Of a stretch of 10,000 nucleotides of DNA, positions 1 through 7,377 are shown one piece after another. Source of the stretch: Oehlia diaphana (Eukaryota > Glomeromycota > Glomeromycetes > Glomerales > Glomeraceae); contig QZLH01001216.1 in the NCBI GenBank assembly GCA_003833135.1, positions 9,765 to 19,764 on the forward strand. The letters run 5' to 3'. How positions within the stretch are numbered: the first letter of the stretch is position 1; every line of letters begins with the position of its first letter. Made by a program: the position numbers and the translations under genes. A model generated the notes under the pieces. It saw only the letters and a list, made by a program, of their open reading frames with translations, had not been told where the DNA came from and did not search any database.

Positions 1-64
1 TTTTCACGATTTTACGGTATTATGAAAAAAACGTTTTCACAACGTTTTTTCTCAAAATATTGCG

Positions 65-606
65 ATTCAACATTTTTATATTAAAATCATATAAAAAAGT
101 GAATCCCAATACTGCAATTCACTTTTTTTATATAGAATTAATATAAAAAAGTGAATCGCAATATCGCAACTTACTTTTATTATATAAAATCAATATAAAA
201 AAGTGAATCGCAATATTGCAACTCACTTTTATTATATAAAATCAATATAAAAAAGTGAATCGCAATATTGCAACTCACTTTTATTATATAAAATTAATAT
301 AAAAAAGTGAATCGCAATCTTGCAACTCACTTTTATTATATAGAATCAATATAAAAAAGTGAATCGCAATATTACAACTCACTTTTTTTATATAGAATCA
401 ATATAAAAAAGTGAATCGCAATACCGCAACTCACTTTTTTTATATAGAATCTATATAAAAAGTGAATCGCAATACCGCAACTCACTTTTTTTATATAGAA
501 TCTATATAAAAAGTGAATCACAATACCGCAACTCACTTTTTTTATATAGAATCTATATAAAAAGTGAATCGCAATACCGCAACTCACTTTTATTATATAG
601 TAGAAT
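65..606. repeat. 51-52 bp tandem minisatellite of nested palindromes
   Basis: About ten tandem copies. Counting from the recurring ACTCACTTTT (or its ATTCAC/ACTTAC variants), copies begin near 65, 117, 169, 221, 273, 325, 377, 429, 480, 531 and 582. The period is 52 bp for the left copies and 51 bp for the last three. Each unit holds two near-palindromes: AAAAAGTGAAT..ATTCACTTTT-like arms around a CAATATTG or CAATACCG centre, and TATATAGAATCTATATA. The leftmost copy is degenerate and the copies from 221 on are the most alike, as expected if the array homogenises by unequal exchange. The 51-bp copies happen to keep a minus-strand frame open (372-587) that encodes a 17-residue repeat. I regard this as a by-product of a period divisible by three. 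Confidence 0.93.
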
Positions 607-615
607 CAATAGTTT

Positions 616-741
616 CAGGTCAACAGGTCAATCAGGTCAGGTCAATCTTCATACCTGACCTGAATTTTTTTCAAAAATCTCATACCTGACCTGAATTTCA
701 GGTCAGGTCAGGTCAGGTTACCTGAATTTGGCTGACCTGTT
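616..741. repeat. CAGGT/ACCTG direct and inverted repeat cluster
   Basis: The 5-mer CAGGT recurs in both orientations, often as CAGGTCAGGT. Two perfect 10-bp inverted repeats are visible. In one, CAGGTCAGGT at 633-642 pairs with ACCTGACCTG at 653-662 across a 10-nt loop. In the other, ACCTGACCTG at 684-693 pairs with CAGGTCAGGT at 699-708 across 5 nt. A further run of CAGGT copies follows to about 719, with outlying ACCTG near 720 and 735. The cluster directly abuts the minisatellite and is GC-richer than its surroundings. Its function is unknown; it could be a transposon terminus or a cruciform-prone simple repeat. Confidence 0.85.
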
Positions 742-1660
742 TGGAGCTCTATCTAAAATAATTTGAATAATATTGTAATTTACTAATTGTATATATACAG
801 TTTTTAGTAAAAAGAATAGCAGTGTAAATATTATTTGTTATTTTGAATATGAGATCAGAATTTTTCTATTTAAATTAAAACTTGCAATGCCTAATGGATC
901 AAAAAATTTCAATTTTTTTTAAAAAAAAACCACTTACTTTTAACTAGCAAATATTATAATTGCATTTTATTATATACATATTATCATAGAGAAATACTAT
1001 TACATTAAAGTTGAATTTAGTATGAAAGTTTGAAATAAAAGTTTAAATCATTAACCAAAGCTTATATTGAAATAAAATTACAATTATTAGATTTCTTGCA
1101 ATTATGAGATTTAAATAATAGTTTTTTATTATATAATTAAGCTTTTATATTACTTTTAGAAATGATTATCTTATATAACATAAAAATTCATAATACTCAC
1201 TATTATATTTGAATTATCATTAAAGTTGTCTGGCTAAACTTTTTCAAAATTCTACTTTTTATATAATTTTGTCAAAGTTTTGGCAGTTTTAGCATTTATA
1301 ATAAGTTTGCTTTTCTTCAGAGTTTTGCTAATAAGACTTTCATATAGTTTTGGTAAAGTTTTACCATTTCAGCATTTTGCCAACTTGCTAAAACCCTCTA
1401 GCAACCTTAATTATCATATTACATAAATGCTATACAATAATTTTAAAATTACTATTTGAACTATATAGTTAAGAGAAATCCAATGGTAGTAAATTTATTT
1501 CAATCTGATCTTTGAATGGTGAAAAAGTTAAGAAAATATTAAAATATCATAATAAAATAATGCTAGTAAAGAGTGTAAATAATATGTAATGCTAAATTGA
1601 AACATTTGTTGATATAGAAAGATAATTATATCAAATATTATTTAAATAATGAAATATATG
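742..1660. other. AT-rich intergenic stretch, no gene seen
   Basis: No exon-like open frame or RNA gene is recognisable. At about 1265-1405 there is a weak cluster of related words (TTTTGGCAG, TTTTGCTAA, TTTTGCCAA, GCTAAAAC). It includes a short palindrome in which GGTAAA at 1352-1357 pairs with TTTACC at 1360-1365. This looks like decayed repeat DNA. Confidence 0.6.
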
Positions 1661-1662
1661 TA

Positions 1663-1982
1663 CACTCCCCTACAAAAAGTATCTGACCACCCTAAAAATT
1701 AAAAAATCATAAAAAATTCAGTGGGCCCAACAATAAATTTATATTTATTTTAAAAGTTCGAGACATAAGACACTGTTTAAAAATGTTTTTTTAGCTTAAT
1801 TATTAGTAAAAATTGGCAGAAATTTTTAAATCTAAAAATGGCAAAATTCTTAACTTTTTAACTAGAGCAGTTACGGCTAAATGAATGCCAGAAATCGATT
1901 CTTTGACTAAAAAATAGCTTATGTTTAAAAAATCAGAAAGGTTGGGTTGGTAGTTGCCAAAAAATCCATTACTGAAGATCAT
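1663..1982 (+). repeat. left arm of foldback element (320 bp)
   Basis: This arm is the reverse complement of 2031-2349. Aligning by eye I count about 15 substitutions and one 1-nt indel (an extra T in a GTTTAAAAATG context on this arm), which is roughly 95% identity. Differences cluster near the loop end, while the outer 40 bp differ at only one position. Confidence 0.9.
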
Positions 1983-2030
1983 AATCTTTATATGTAAAAA
2001 CAGTAAAATCACCATTTTTGCCAAATTTTA

Positions 2031-2349
2031 GTGATCTACAGTGGTGAATTTTTTGGCAACTACCAACCCAACCTTTCTGATTTTTTAAATATAAGCTATT
2101 TTTTAGTCAAAGAATCGATTTCTGGCATTCATTTGGCCGTAACTGCTCTAATTAAAAAGTTAAGAATTTTGCCATTTTTAGATTTAAAAATTTCCGCCAA
2201 TTTTTACTAATAATTAAGCTAAAAAAACATTTTTAACAGTGTCTCATGTCTCAAACTTTTAAAATAAATATAAATTTATTGTTGGGTCTACTGAATTTTT
2301 TAGGATTTTTTAATTTTTAGGGTGGTCAGATACTTTTTGTAAGGGAGTG
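2031..2349 (-). repeat. right arm of foldback element (319 bp)
   Basis: This arm is the inverted partner of 1663-1982. The 48-bp spacer between the arms (1983-2030) has no obvious pairing of its own. A poorer match near the loop (for example GTGATCTACAGTGGTG against the complement of CATTACTGAAGATCAT) marks the inner limit of the repeat. Confidence 0.9.
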
Positions 2350-2351
2350 TA

Positions 2352-3150
2352 TTTTCTGTTCCTCTTTAGAAAATAAAAAAAATTTTACATTTTACAATAA
2401 ATTACATTTAAACTGACTGCCATTTTTTTCGTTAGGATCTACTGTATATAAAGTTTTTTATGAATGATAACTATTACTTTATATTTTATATTATTATATA
2501 TCTGTAATTTTCTTTATTTTAATTAATAAATATGTAACATAAAAAAATAAGGAAAAAAAATAAAAATGCAAAAAGAATTCTTTTACTTTTTTTTTTATTT
2601 TTTTTTTTTTGAATTAATTTTATAAAATCTATAAAATTCCAAATGTTAAATTCCAAAAATTCTGATTGAATAGCATTATACTTAATTCTGCTCAATTTTT
2701 TGGGATTTTATATCATTTAGGATTTTTGATTTTAACATTCAGAATTCTTAATTTTATAATAAATATATAAATAATTTTATAAATATAGTTTTATTACATA
2801 TGAAATTTTATATTAATAAATAAAATTACATTTACTATTAAAAAAAATTCATCAAAAATTAATTAATTTCTTTTTAATTTTTTTTTATTAGTATTTACTA
2901 GCATTTATCTTTTTCTTATGGTATTTTTTCAGATAAATGGCATTATTATTGCTTACCCCTCATGGCCTCATAAGCACAAATCATCATTTAATTTGGCATT
3001 ATGGCAAACTTGCCAAAAATGATTAGGAGCAGGACTCATGTGTGTAACAGTTGATTCTGTTTATTTGATTTAAACCACGTGACTTGGATTTTTTAAGCAT
3101 AGATTTCTTGGGTATAACGAAATTCCAAAATGTATGAAAGTTCAAGAAAT
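2352..3150. other. AT-rich intergenic and 5' region of the E2 gene
   Basis: There are no coding exons. The stretch holds T-rich tracts (about 2587-2610), a loose inverted repeat (about 2631-2668 against 2721-2758, sharing TATAAAATT and AATGTTAAA words) and a perfect 9-bp inverted pair around 2904-2938 (CATTTATCT/AGATAAATG). From about 2940 the base composition becomes less extreme as the promoter of the next gene is approached. Confidence 0.6.
3076..3081. promoter_or_regulatory. CACGTG core upstream of the E2 gene
   Basis: A palindromic CACGTG in an ACCACGTGAC context lies 70 bp before the chosen E2 start codon. It matches the E-box core bound by bHLH factors (Cbf1/USF-like) in fungi and animals. 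A second copy lies upstream of the following E3 gene. Use as a binding site is inferred from motif and position only. Confidence 0.4.
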
Positions 3151-3983
3151 ATGGCTTCTACAGCACTTAAACGGTTATTAACCGAATACAAAGGCAAGTG
3201 TGTATAAACATAATGTAAATTCACATTCTTTATTGGATACTTAAACTTATTAAATTATTAGAATTGACACTAAATGCTCCGGAAGGTATTACTGCAGGTA
3301 AAATATTTCAATTTCCAAGATTTCAAAAAAAGTTTTATAAACGTAATTTATTATAGGGCCAGTCTCTGAAGATTCATTTTTCGAGTGGGAAGCATTAATA
3401 GCGTAAGTATTAAACCAAACTAAATTAAATTTTAAATTCTTTATTGACAGAAAAAGTTTTTTATGTGTAGAGGGCCAGAAGGAACACCATATGAAGGTGG
3501 TATCTTTCCTGCTGTGCTCAAATTTCCCACAGATTATCCCCTCTCCCCGCCAACAATGAAATTTACATGTGAAATGTTTCATCCTAATAGTATGTATCTC
3601 TAGATGTTTGATTAATTTTTGGATAGAAATTTATTGTGGTATTATTCTTTATAGTTTATCCCGACGGAATGGTTTGTATATCGATTCTTCATCCTCCAGG
3701 TGATGATCCAAATATGTATGAAAGTAGTTCAGAGAGATGGTCACCGGTTCAAAGTGTTGAAAAAATTTTATTGAGTGTAGTTAGTATGTTGGCAGAACCT
3801 AATGATGAAAGTGGTGCTAATATCGAGGCTTGTGTAAGTAAAATAACGCTGGGATTATATCTAATTTAATCTATCATTTAACTAATTATTTAATGCTTTT
3901 GTTTATAGAAAATTTGGAGGAGTGATCGTGAAGAATTTAATAGAATTGTTAGAGATTCCGTTAGAAAGACACTTGGATTGTAA
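3151..3983 (+). CDS. UBC7: ubiquitin-conjugating enzyme E2, UBC7/UBE2G2 class
   Basis: This E2 accepts ubiquitin as a thioester from E1 and hands it on with an E3; the UBC7/UBE2G2 class builds Lys48-linked chains in ER-associated degradation. Exons are 3151-3193, 3262-3297, 3357-3402, 3471-3589, 3655-3833 and 3909-3983. They total 498 nt and encode 165 aa, the usual length of UBE2G2. The UBC fold is complete: N-terminal helix [14 protein letters not shown], the FHPN motif (residues 78-81), catalytic Cys89 in VCISIL, and the class-specific acidic loop [15 protein letters not shown] after it. That loop separates UBC7/UBE2G from most E2s. No transmembrane tail is present. Intron 1 has a GC donor (AAG|GCAAGT); the others are GT-AG. 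An in-frame ATG at 3130 could add seven residues, but I prefer 3151 because it matches the family N terminus. An in-frame stop lies at 3115. Confidence 0.95.
3194..3261 (+). other. GC-AG intron in the E2 gene
   Basis: The donor reads AAG|GCAAGT and the acceptor TTATTAG. The reading frame of the next exon ([13 protein letters not shown]) requires a phase-1 junction after the first base of codon 15. The nearby GT dinucleotides at the donor give a frameshift or an immediate stop. AG|GCAAGT is the standard strong context for the minor GC-AG class of U2 introns. Confidence 0.85.
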
Positions 3984-4003
3984 TAATAATATAGATGAAT
4001 TTT

Positions 4004-4009
4004 AATAAA
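4004..4009 (+). promoter_or_regulatory. AATAAA polyadenylation signal candidate (E2 gene)
   Basis: A canonical hexamer lies 21 nt after the E2 stop codon and is followed by a T-rich stretch (about 4016-4030). This is a plausible short 3' UTR, from motif and position only. Confidence 0.4.
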
Positions 4010-4193
4010 TATAGTTTTAGTTTTTTTTTAAATTTAAAATAAGAGGTTATTTGCCTTTTTTTTTTGCCAAATACAATAATTTATATACAACTGTAAGTAA
4101 ATTATAATACATAATTGTAATAATTATTTCAAGAATTAAGTTGTTTAGATATTAATGCTTAAATTGTTTATATGCAATCGCCAGAAATCAAAT

Positions 4194-4248
4194 CACGTGC
4201 ATTGTTTATAATGTGATAAATAACTGAATTTAAATGATGTGATAAATA
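4194..4248. promoter_or_regulatory. putative promoter elements of the E3 gene
   Basis: A CACGTG core at 4194-4199 (TCACGTGC) lies 142 bp before the start codon. It is followed by two identical 12-mers, ATGTGATAAATA, at 4211-4222 and 4237-4248, spaced 26 bp apart. The repeat holds a GATAA core on the plus strand. Direct repeats between a CACGTG and a start codon suggest a regulatory cluster, but no factor can be named from sequence alone. Confidence 0.35.
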
Positions 4249-4340
4249 TTTACCAAGCCAATTTTAGTCATTTGTCACATTTCAATTATAAGTACTACAG
4301 TTTTACAACAGTATTTTAACTTTAGAAGAAAAAAACTACA

Positions 4341-6306
4341 ATGAATACAAATGACACGAAAGAAACGTTAACTGTTAAAGAGATTTTAGAGAGACAAAGA
4401 CTTTTAGAAGAGGAAGCAGGAGAAATTTTATCAGGAAGGTTTGACGAATGTACATATAATAAAGGATATATACGTCAGCCAGTTTACGCTTGTAAAACTT
4501 GCAAACCAAGCGAGGGGTATGGACCAGGTGGTGTTTGTTATTCGTGTTCCATTTCATGTCATTCAGGTAAAGTAATAAAACCTCTAAATATAATTAATAA
4601 ATATGTAAATGACGATACTCTTTTTCAATATAGATCATGAACTTGTTGAATTGTTTTCGAAACGTAACTTTAAATGCGATTGCGGAACAACTCGTCTTGG
4701 AGAAGCAGCTTGTAAGCTTGAAACAAAATCACGAAACACAGTGAATGAGCATAATAAATATGATCATAATTATGAAGGTAGATTCTGCTGGTTAGTGTTT
4801 TATATAAAAATAAAAAATTTCATGATTGTCCTTTAAATTTTTTTTATTAATCTATATCTTTTTGAAAGGTGCAATGTCGATTATGATCCGGAAAAGGAAG
4901 ACAATAATATGCTTCAGGTAATTTCAAATTCTTTTGCTCTAAAGATAGCTTAATATTAAATATAATAACAAAATATTTCTTTATTATAGTGTGTATTATG
5001 TGAAGATTGGTTTCATGAAAATTGTATAAGCGGAGAAAAGCAAGGAAGAAAAATATTTTCGGTATAAAAAACTACAAAATTCTACAAAATTTATGCCCAC
5101 TTACTATATTTATATAAGACTGATTCATGTCGCTTACATAATCGTTACACGAAGATGAAAAATTGATTTTTAACATTAAATCTTATTATATTTTAGTTAC
5201 CTGATTTGGAGGCGTTTGAAGAATATTTGTGTCACAAGTGTCTTGACAAATATTCTTTCTTAAAGCCTTATCTCAATTCGCACATGTTCTTCTCTGGCCA
5301 ATACAATAAAGATCAGCGAGTTAACGCGACAAGTGATGAGAATAAAGATTCCAAATCAAGTGACAAAATGTCACTACCTCTTACCGCTCAAACAAGTAAT
5401 AAGAATAATGAAATCGCCGCGACTAAAACCGAAGGGACATCCAGCACAATTTCACTCTCAACTCCTGTAAATAACAAAAGAAAGATTGAAGAAGATGATA
5501 AAGCTGAAATTGTTAACGCGGTGGCTTCACTTAAAAAATCAAAGAACGATGATGTTAACACGTGTAAGCGTGAAAGTTGGCAAATAGTAAGTAATGAAGT
5601 AGAAGTTGACCTATTTTGTGTACGAGGCTGGCGTGATGAATTGTGTCGTTGTCACAAGGTATTTATGGCAGACAGAGCAAAAAAAAAATTACGTGTTTTA
5701 TAAAAGTTATAATATATAATAATATATTTGGTCACATATTTAGTGTATGGAACTTTATAAACAACATCAAATTGAGTTCATTCTCAGTGTAGAAGAGACT
5801 TATGAACCACCAGAAGATGATGACGCGCGTAAGTTGTTGTTTATGGATCACAATAATTTATAATTATACATATATTTACTTTATAACTTATTTAGAAAAA
5901 TCATTATTTGATTGCGGAATGAAAGCATTGAACCAAATGGATCGAGTCACTGCAATCGAAGGTAAGCGGTCTATAGTATCTGAAATTTTGTTTTCATTCA
6001 TTAACCATATAAATTTATAGGGATACTTGCTTATAACCAATTCAAGTAAGCATTATAGGATAAATTTGTTTATTTTTACGAACCTTATGATAATTTTAAT
6101 TTGTTTATAGGAATGAGCTTATTGAATTTTTAAAGCCATTCGGAGAATCAGGCAAGACAGTTACCGTTAAAGATGTTAATGAATTTTTCGAGGTAATGAT
6201 GGAAAGTTTTTAAATATTAATGTATATGTATAACTATTAACTCGAACAATTTAATTTTAAGGCTAAGTTACGAGATCGTAAGCCAGCGACAGGCTCTTTC
6301 TTTTAG
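4341..6306 (+). CDS. UBR7: UBR7-type E3 ubiquitin ligase (UBR box + PHD finger)
   Basis: Ten exons encode 422 aa: 4341-4566, 4634-4790, 4869-4917, 4990-5061, 5197-5658, 5744-5828, 5896-5961, 6021-6045, 6111-6192 and 6262-6306. The length matches animal UBR7 (about 425 aa). The UBR-box zinc domain spans about residues 37-104, with Cys37, 51, 54, 66, 69, 73, His74, Cys90, 92 and 102; KRNFKCDCG is diagnostic. A C4HC3 PHD finger follows: Cys127, 129, 145, 148, His153, Cys156, 180, 183, including CVLCEDWFHENC. Residues about 195-300 are a Ser/Thr/Asn/Lys-rich, probably disordered linker with a basic NNKRK stretch. A conserved C-terminal half follows, with the CRCHKC cysteine cluster (318-323) and an alpha-helical end. 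Human UBR7 is reported as a nuclear ligase for histone H2B, and fission-yeast Mlo2 is a relative; the function here is inferred by homology. An in-frame stop at 4323 supports the start. Exon 8 is only 25 nt. Confidence 0.93.
6021..6045 (+). other. 25-nt microexon of the UBR7 gene
   Basis: The microexon is bounded by TTTATAG and GTAAGC and encodes the last two bases of a Gly codon, then ILAYNQF and two bases of a Lys codon. Including it joins MDRVTAIEG to KNELIEFLKPF in frame. Skipping it would remove 25 nt and shift the frame of the C terminus. Confidence 0.85.
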
Positions 6307-6474
6307 AACTGTACGTAAATTCGTATAGTAGAATATACAAATGAATGCTATTTAGCTATTTAAATTACAATATATGTATGTTAAACCGATCGACTTAAAA
6401 AAAAGGGTTTAATGAAAAATATACAAGCTAATAGATGAAATACTTTGTAAAATTGTTTTCTTTCTTCTTTTGCA

Positions 6475-6480
6475 AATAAA
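6475..6480 (+). promoter_or_regulatory. AATAAA polyadenylation signal candidate (UBR7)
   Basis: The hexamer lies 169 nt after the UBR7 stop, in the 242-bp space between the convergent UBR7 and MRPL16 stops. It is assigned to the plus strand by motif alone; A-rich DNA makes chance hits likely. Confidence 0.3.
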
Positions 6481-6507
6481 ATATTTTGCAAATATTGTAA
6501 AAAAAAT

Positions 6508-6534
6508 ATACATACATACATACATACATACATA
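6508..6534. repeat. (ACAT)n microsatellite
   Basis: About six to seven uninterrupted 4-bp units (TACATACATACA) lie between the convergent UBR7 and MRPL16 3' ends. This is ordinary simple-sequence DNA, likely to vary in length between strains. Confidence 0.9.
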
Positions 6535-6548
6535 TATCTAAATAAACT

Positions 6549-7250
6549 TTAATGTATGTGAATAATTTTATCAGTTTCTGTTTTCTTTTCAATTTTTTTC
6601 TGTTCTTGTTTTAATTGTTTTAATTCAGCGTCCTTATCCACGAATTCAGTTTTAACAGGTAATTTATCAGAAGCTAATCTTAAAGCTTCTTTGGCAACTT
6701 CTCTTCTAATATTTCCACCACCAATTTCAAATAAAATTTTATTCATTGGAACTCTACAAGCATAATATTCAAAAGAACCCTTTCCTTTACCCATTCTAGT
6801 TTCATTACCTTTAGAAGTAACGGGTATATCAGGAAAAACACGCATCCAAACCTGACTACCTTTAATAACTTTAATTTTTCTTTTAATAACAGTATGAGCA
6901 GCTGTTAATTGAGCTGAAGATAATCTTACACCATCTTTTACTCTCAAGCCAAAGGAACCGAACGCTATCGTATTTCCTTTTGTTGAACCACCTATCCGTA
7001 CTGGTACTCTTCCTTTATGAGCCTTTCGATATTTTGTACGACGTGGAGCGAATTCCGCTCGGTAACGACGTTGAAGAAAGAATGTGGTCGGTAAAGATAT
7101 AGAAGGTGATAAATTTTGATTATTTTTAAATAAAAGAAAATTTCTTTTTGTAAAAAGAGAAAAAAGTGAAAATTTCGATGTCAATTTTGCATATGCTGCA
7201 GAATAATGTATTAGAGGAAATTTTAGTTTTTTAAAAGATAAAGAGAACAT
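6549..7250 (-). CDS. MRPL16: mitochondrial large-subunit ribosomal protein uL16m
   Basis: This intronless gene encodes 233 aa. The product belongs in the mitochondrial large ribosomal subunit, where uL16 helps shape the tRNA-binding region near the peptidyl-transferase centre (family knowledge). The L16 core runs from about residue 61 (RRYRAEFAPRRTKYRKAHKG) to about 203. It contains the L16 signature RMGKGKGSFEYYACRV at 152-167 and the conserved end EALRLASDKLPVKTEFV. The first ~60 residues are rich in Lys/Arg/Ser/Phe with almost no acidic residues, as expected of a mitochondrial targeting sequence. Residues 204-233 form a charged Lys/Glu/Gln tail beyond bacterial L16 (136 aa). The total is close to yeast Mrpl16. 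An in-frame upstream stop at 7281-7283 supports the start. It diverges from the CCDC137-like gene and converges with UBR7. Confidence 0.95.
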   Translation of the reverse strand: MFSLSFKKLKFPLIHYSAAYAKLTSKFSLFSLFTKRNFLLFKNNQNLSPSISLPTTFFLQRRYRAEFAPRRTKYRKAHKGRVPVRIGGSTKGNTIAFGSFGLRVKDGVRLSSAQLTAAHTVIKRKIKVIKGSQVWMRVFPDIPVTSKGNETRMGKGKGSFEYYACRVPMNKILFEIGGGNIRREVAKEALRLASDKLPVKTEFVDKDAELKQLKQEQKKIEKKTETDKIIHIH

Positions 7251-7377
7251 TATAAAAATATGGTAACAAGCAAATCCTACCTACCGATAATAGATTAAAA
7301 TCTCAGCCGTTTGATTGGATAAAAATGTAAATGCGATTCATTGATCATCAAAAAATTTTTCATTTTCGATCTTTAAT
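7251..7377. promoter_or_regulatory. 127-bp bidirectional promoter with CCAAT box
   Basis: The two start codons of the divergent MRPL16 and CCDC137-like genes are only 127 bp apart, so both 5' UTRs and promoters must lie here. TGATTGG at 7312-7318 is CCAATCA on the MRPL16 strand, about 62 bp before its ATG. In fungi the CCAAT-binding Hap2/3/5 (NF-Y) complex often drives genes for mitochondrial function, which fits MRPL16. Shared regulation of the two genes is inference. Confidence 0.6.

Larger units (their letters stand above)
1661..2351. mobile_element. Tc1/mariner-type foldback MITE with TA duplication
   Basis: This is a complete non-autonomous element of 687 bp (1663-2349) flanked by TA on both sides (1661-1662 and 2350-2351), the target duplication used by Tc1/mariner transposases. 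It starts CACTCCCCTACAAAAAGT and ends with the complement, ACTTTTTGTAAGGGAGTG. The ACAAAAAGTATCTGACCACC-like terminus resembles Tc1-family ends (family knowledge; no search was run). The terminal inverted repeats fill almost the whole element, leaving about 48 bp of unique loop. There is no transposase frame. A 73-codon minus-strand open frame (1803-2024) crosses one arm and the loop and has no visible domain, so I do not call it a gene. Any transcript through the element would fold into one long hairpin. Confidence 0.9.

Noticed and set aside
372..587. Minus-strand 71-codon open frame with a 17-residue repeat
   Set aside because: It lies wholly inside the minisatellite and exists because the period is 51 bp; there is no start context, domain or neighbouring exon.
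65..606. CRISPR array
   Set aside because: There are no unique spacers between conserved repeats; the whole 51-52 bp unit repeats, and the genome is eukaryotic.
1803..2024. Minus-strand 73-codon open frame in the foldback element
   Set aside because: It covers one arm and the loop of the MITE, has no transposase motif, and is best explained by chance.
3441..3470. Alternative acceptor TTGACAG at 3450 in UBC7 intron 3
   Set aside because: Using it would insert 20 nt and break the frame, whereas TGTGTAG at 3470 gives the conserved [11 protein letters not shown].
3289..3582. Minus-strand 97-codon open frame
   Set aside because: It is antisense to UBC7 exons and introns, and the sense strand is coding by clear homology.
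3636..3869. Plus-strand frame starting before and ending after the E2 active-site exon
   Set aside because: It is UBC7 exon 5 (3655-3833) with flanking intron read-through, not a separate gene.
4375..4557. Minus-strand 60-codon open frame
   Set aside because: It is antisense to UBR7 exon 1, which encodes the zinc-binding UBR box.
5659..5703. Continuation of UBR7 exon 5 to a stop at 5701-5703
   Set aside because: GTATTT at 5659 is a donor. Splicing to 5744 restores the CRCHKC-MELY block and the full-length C terminus; read-through adds a short unrelated tail.
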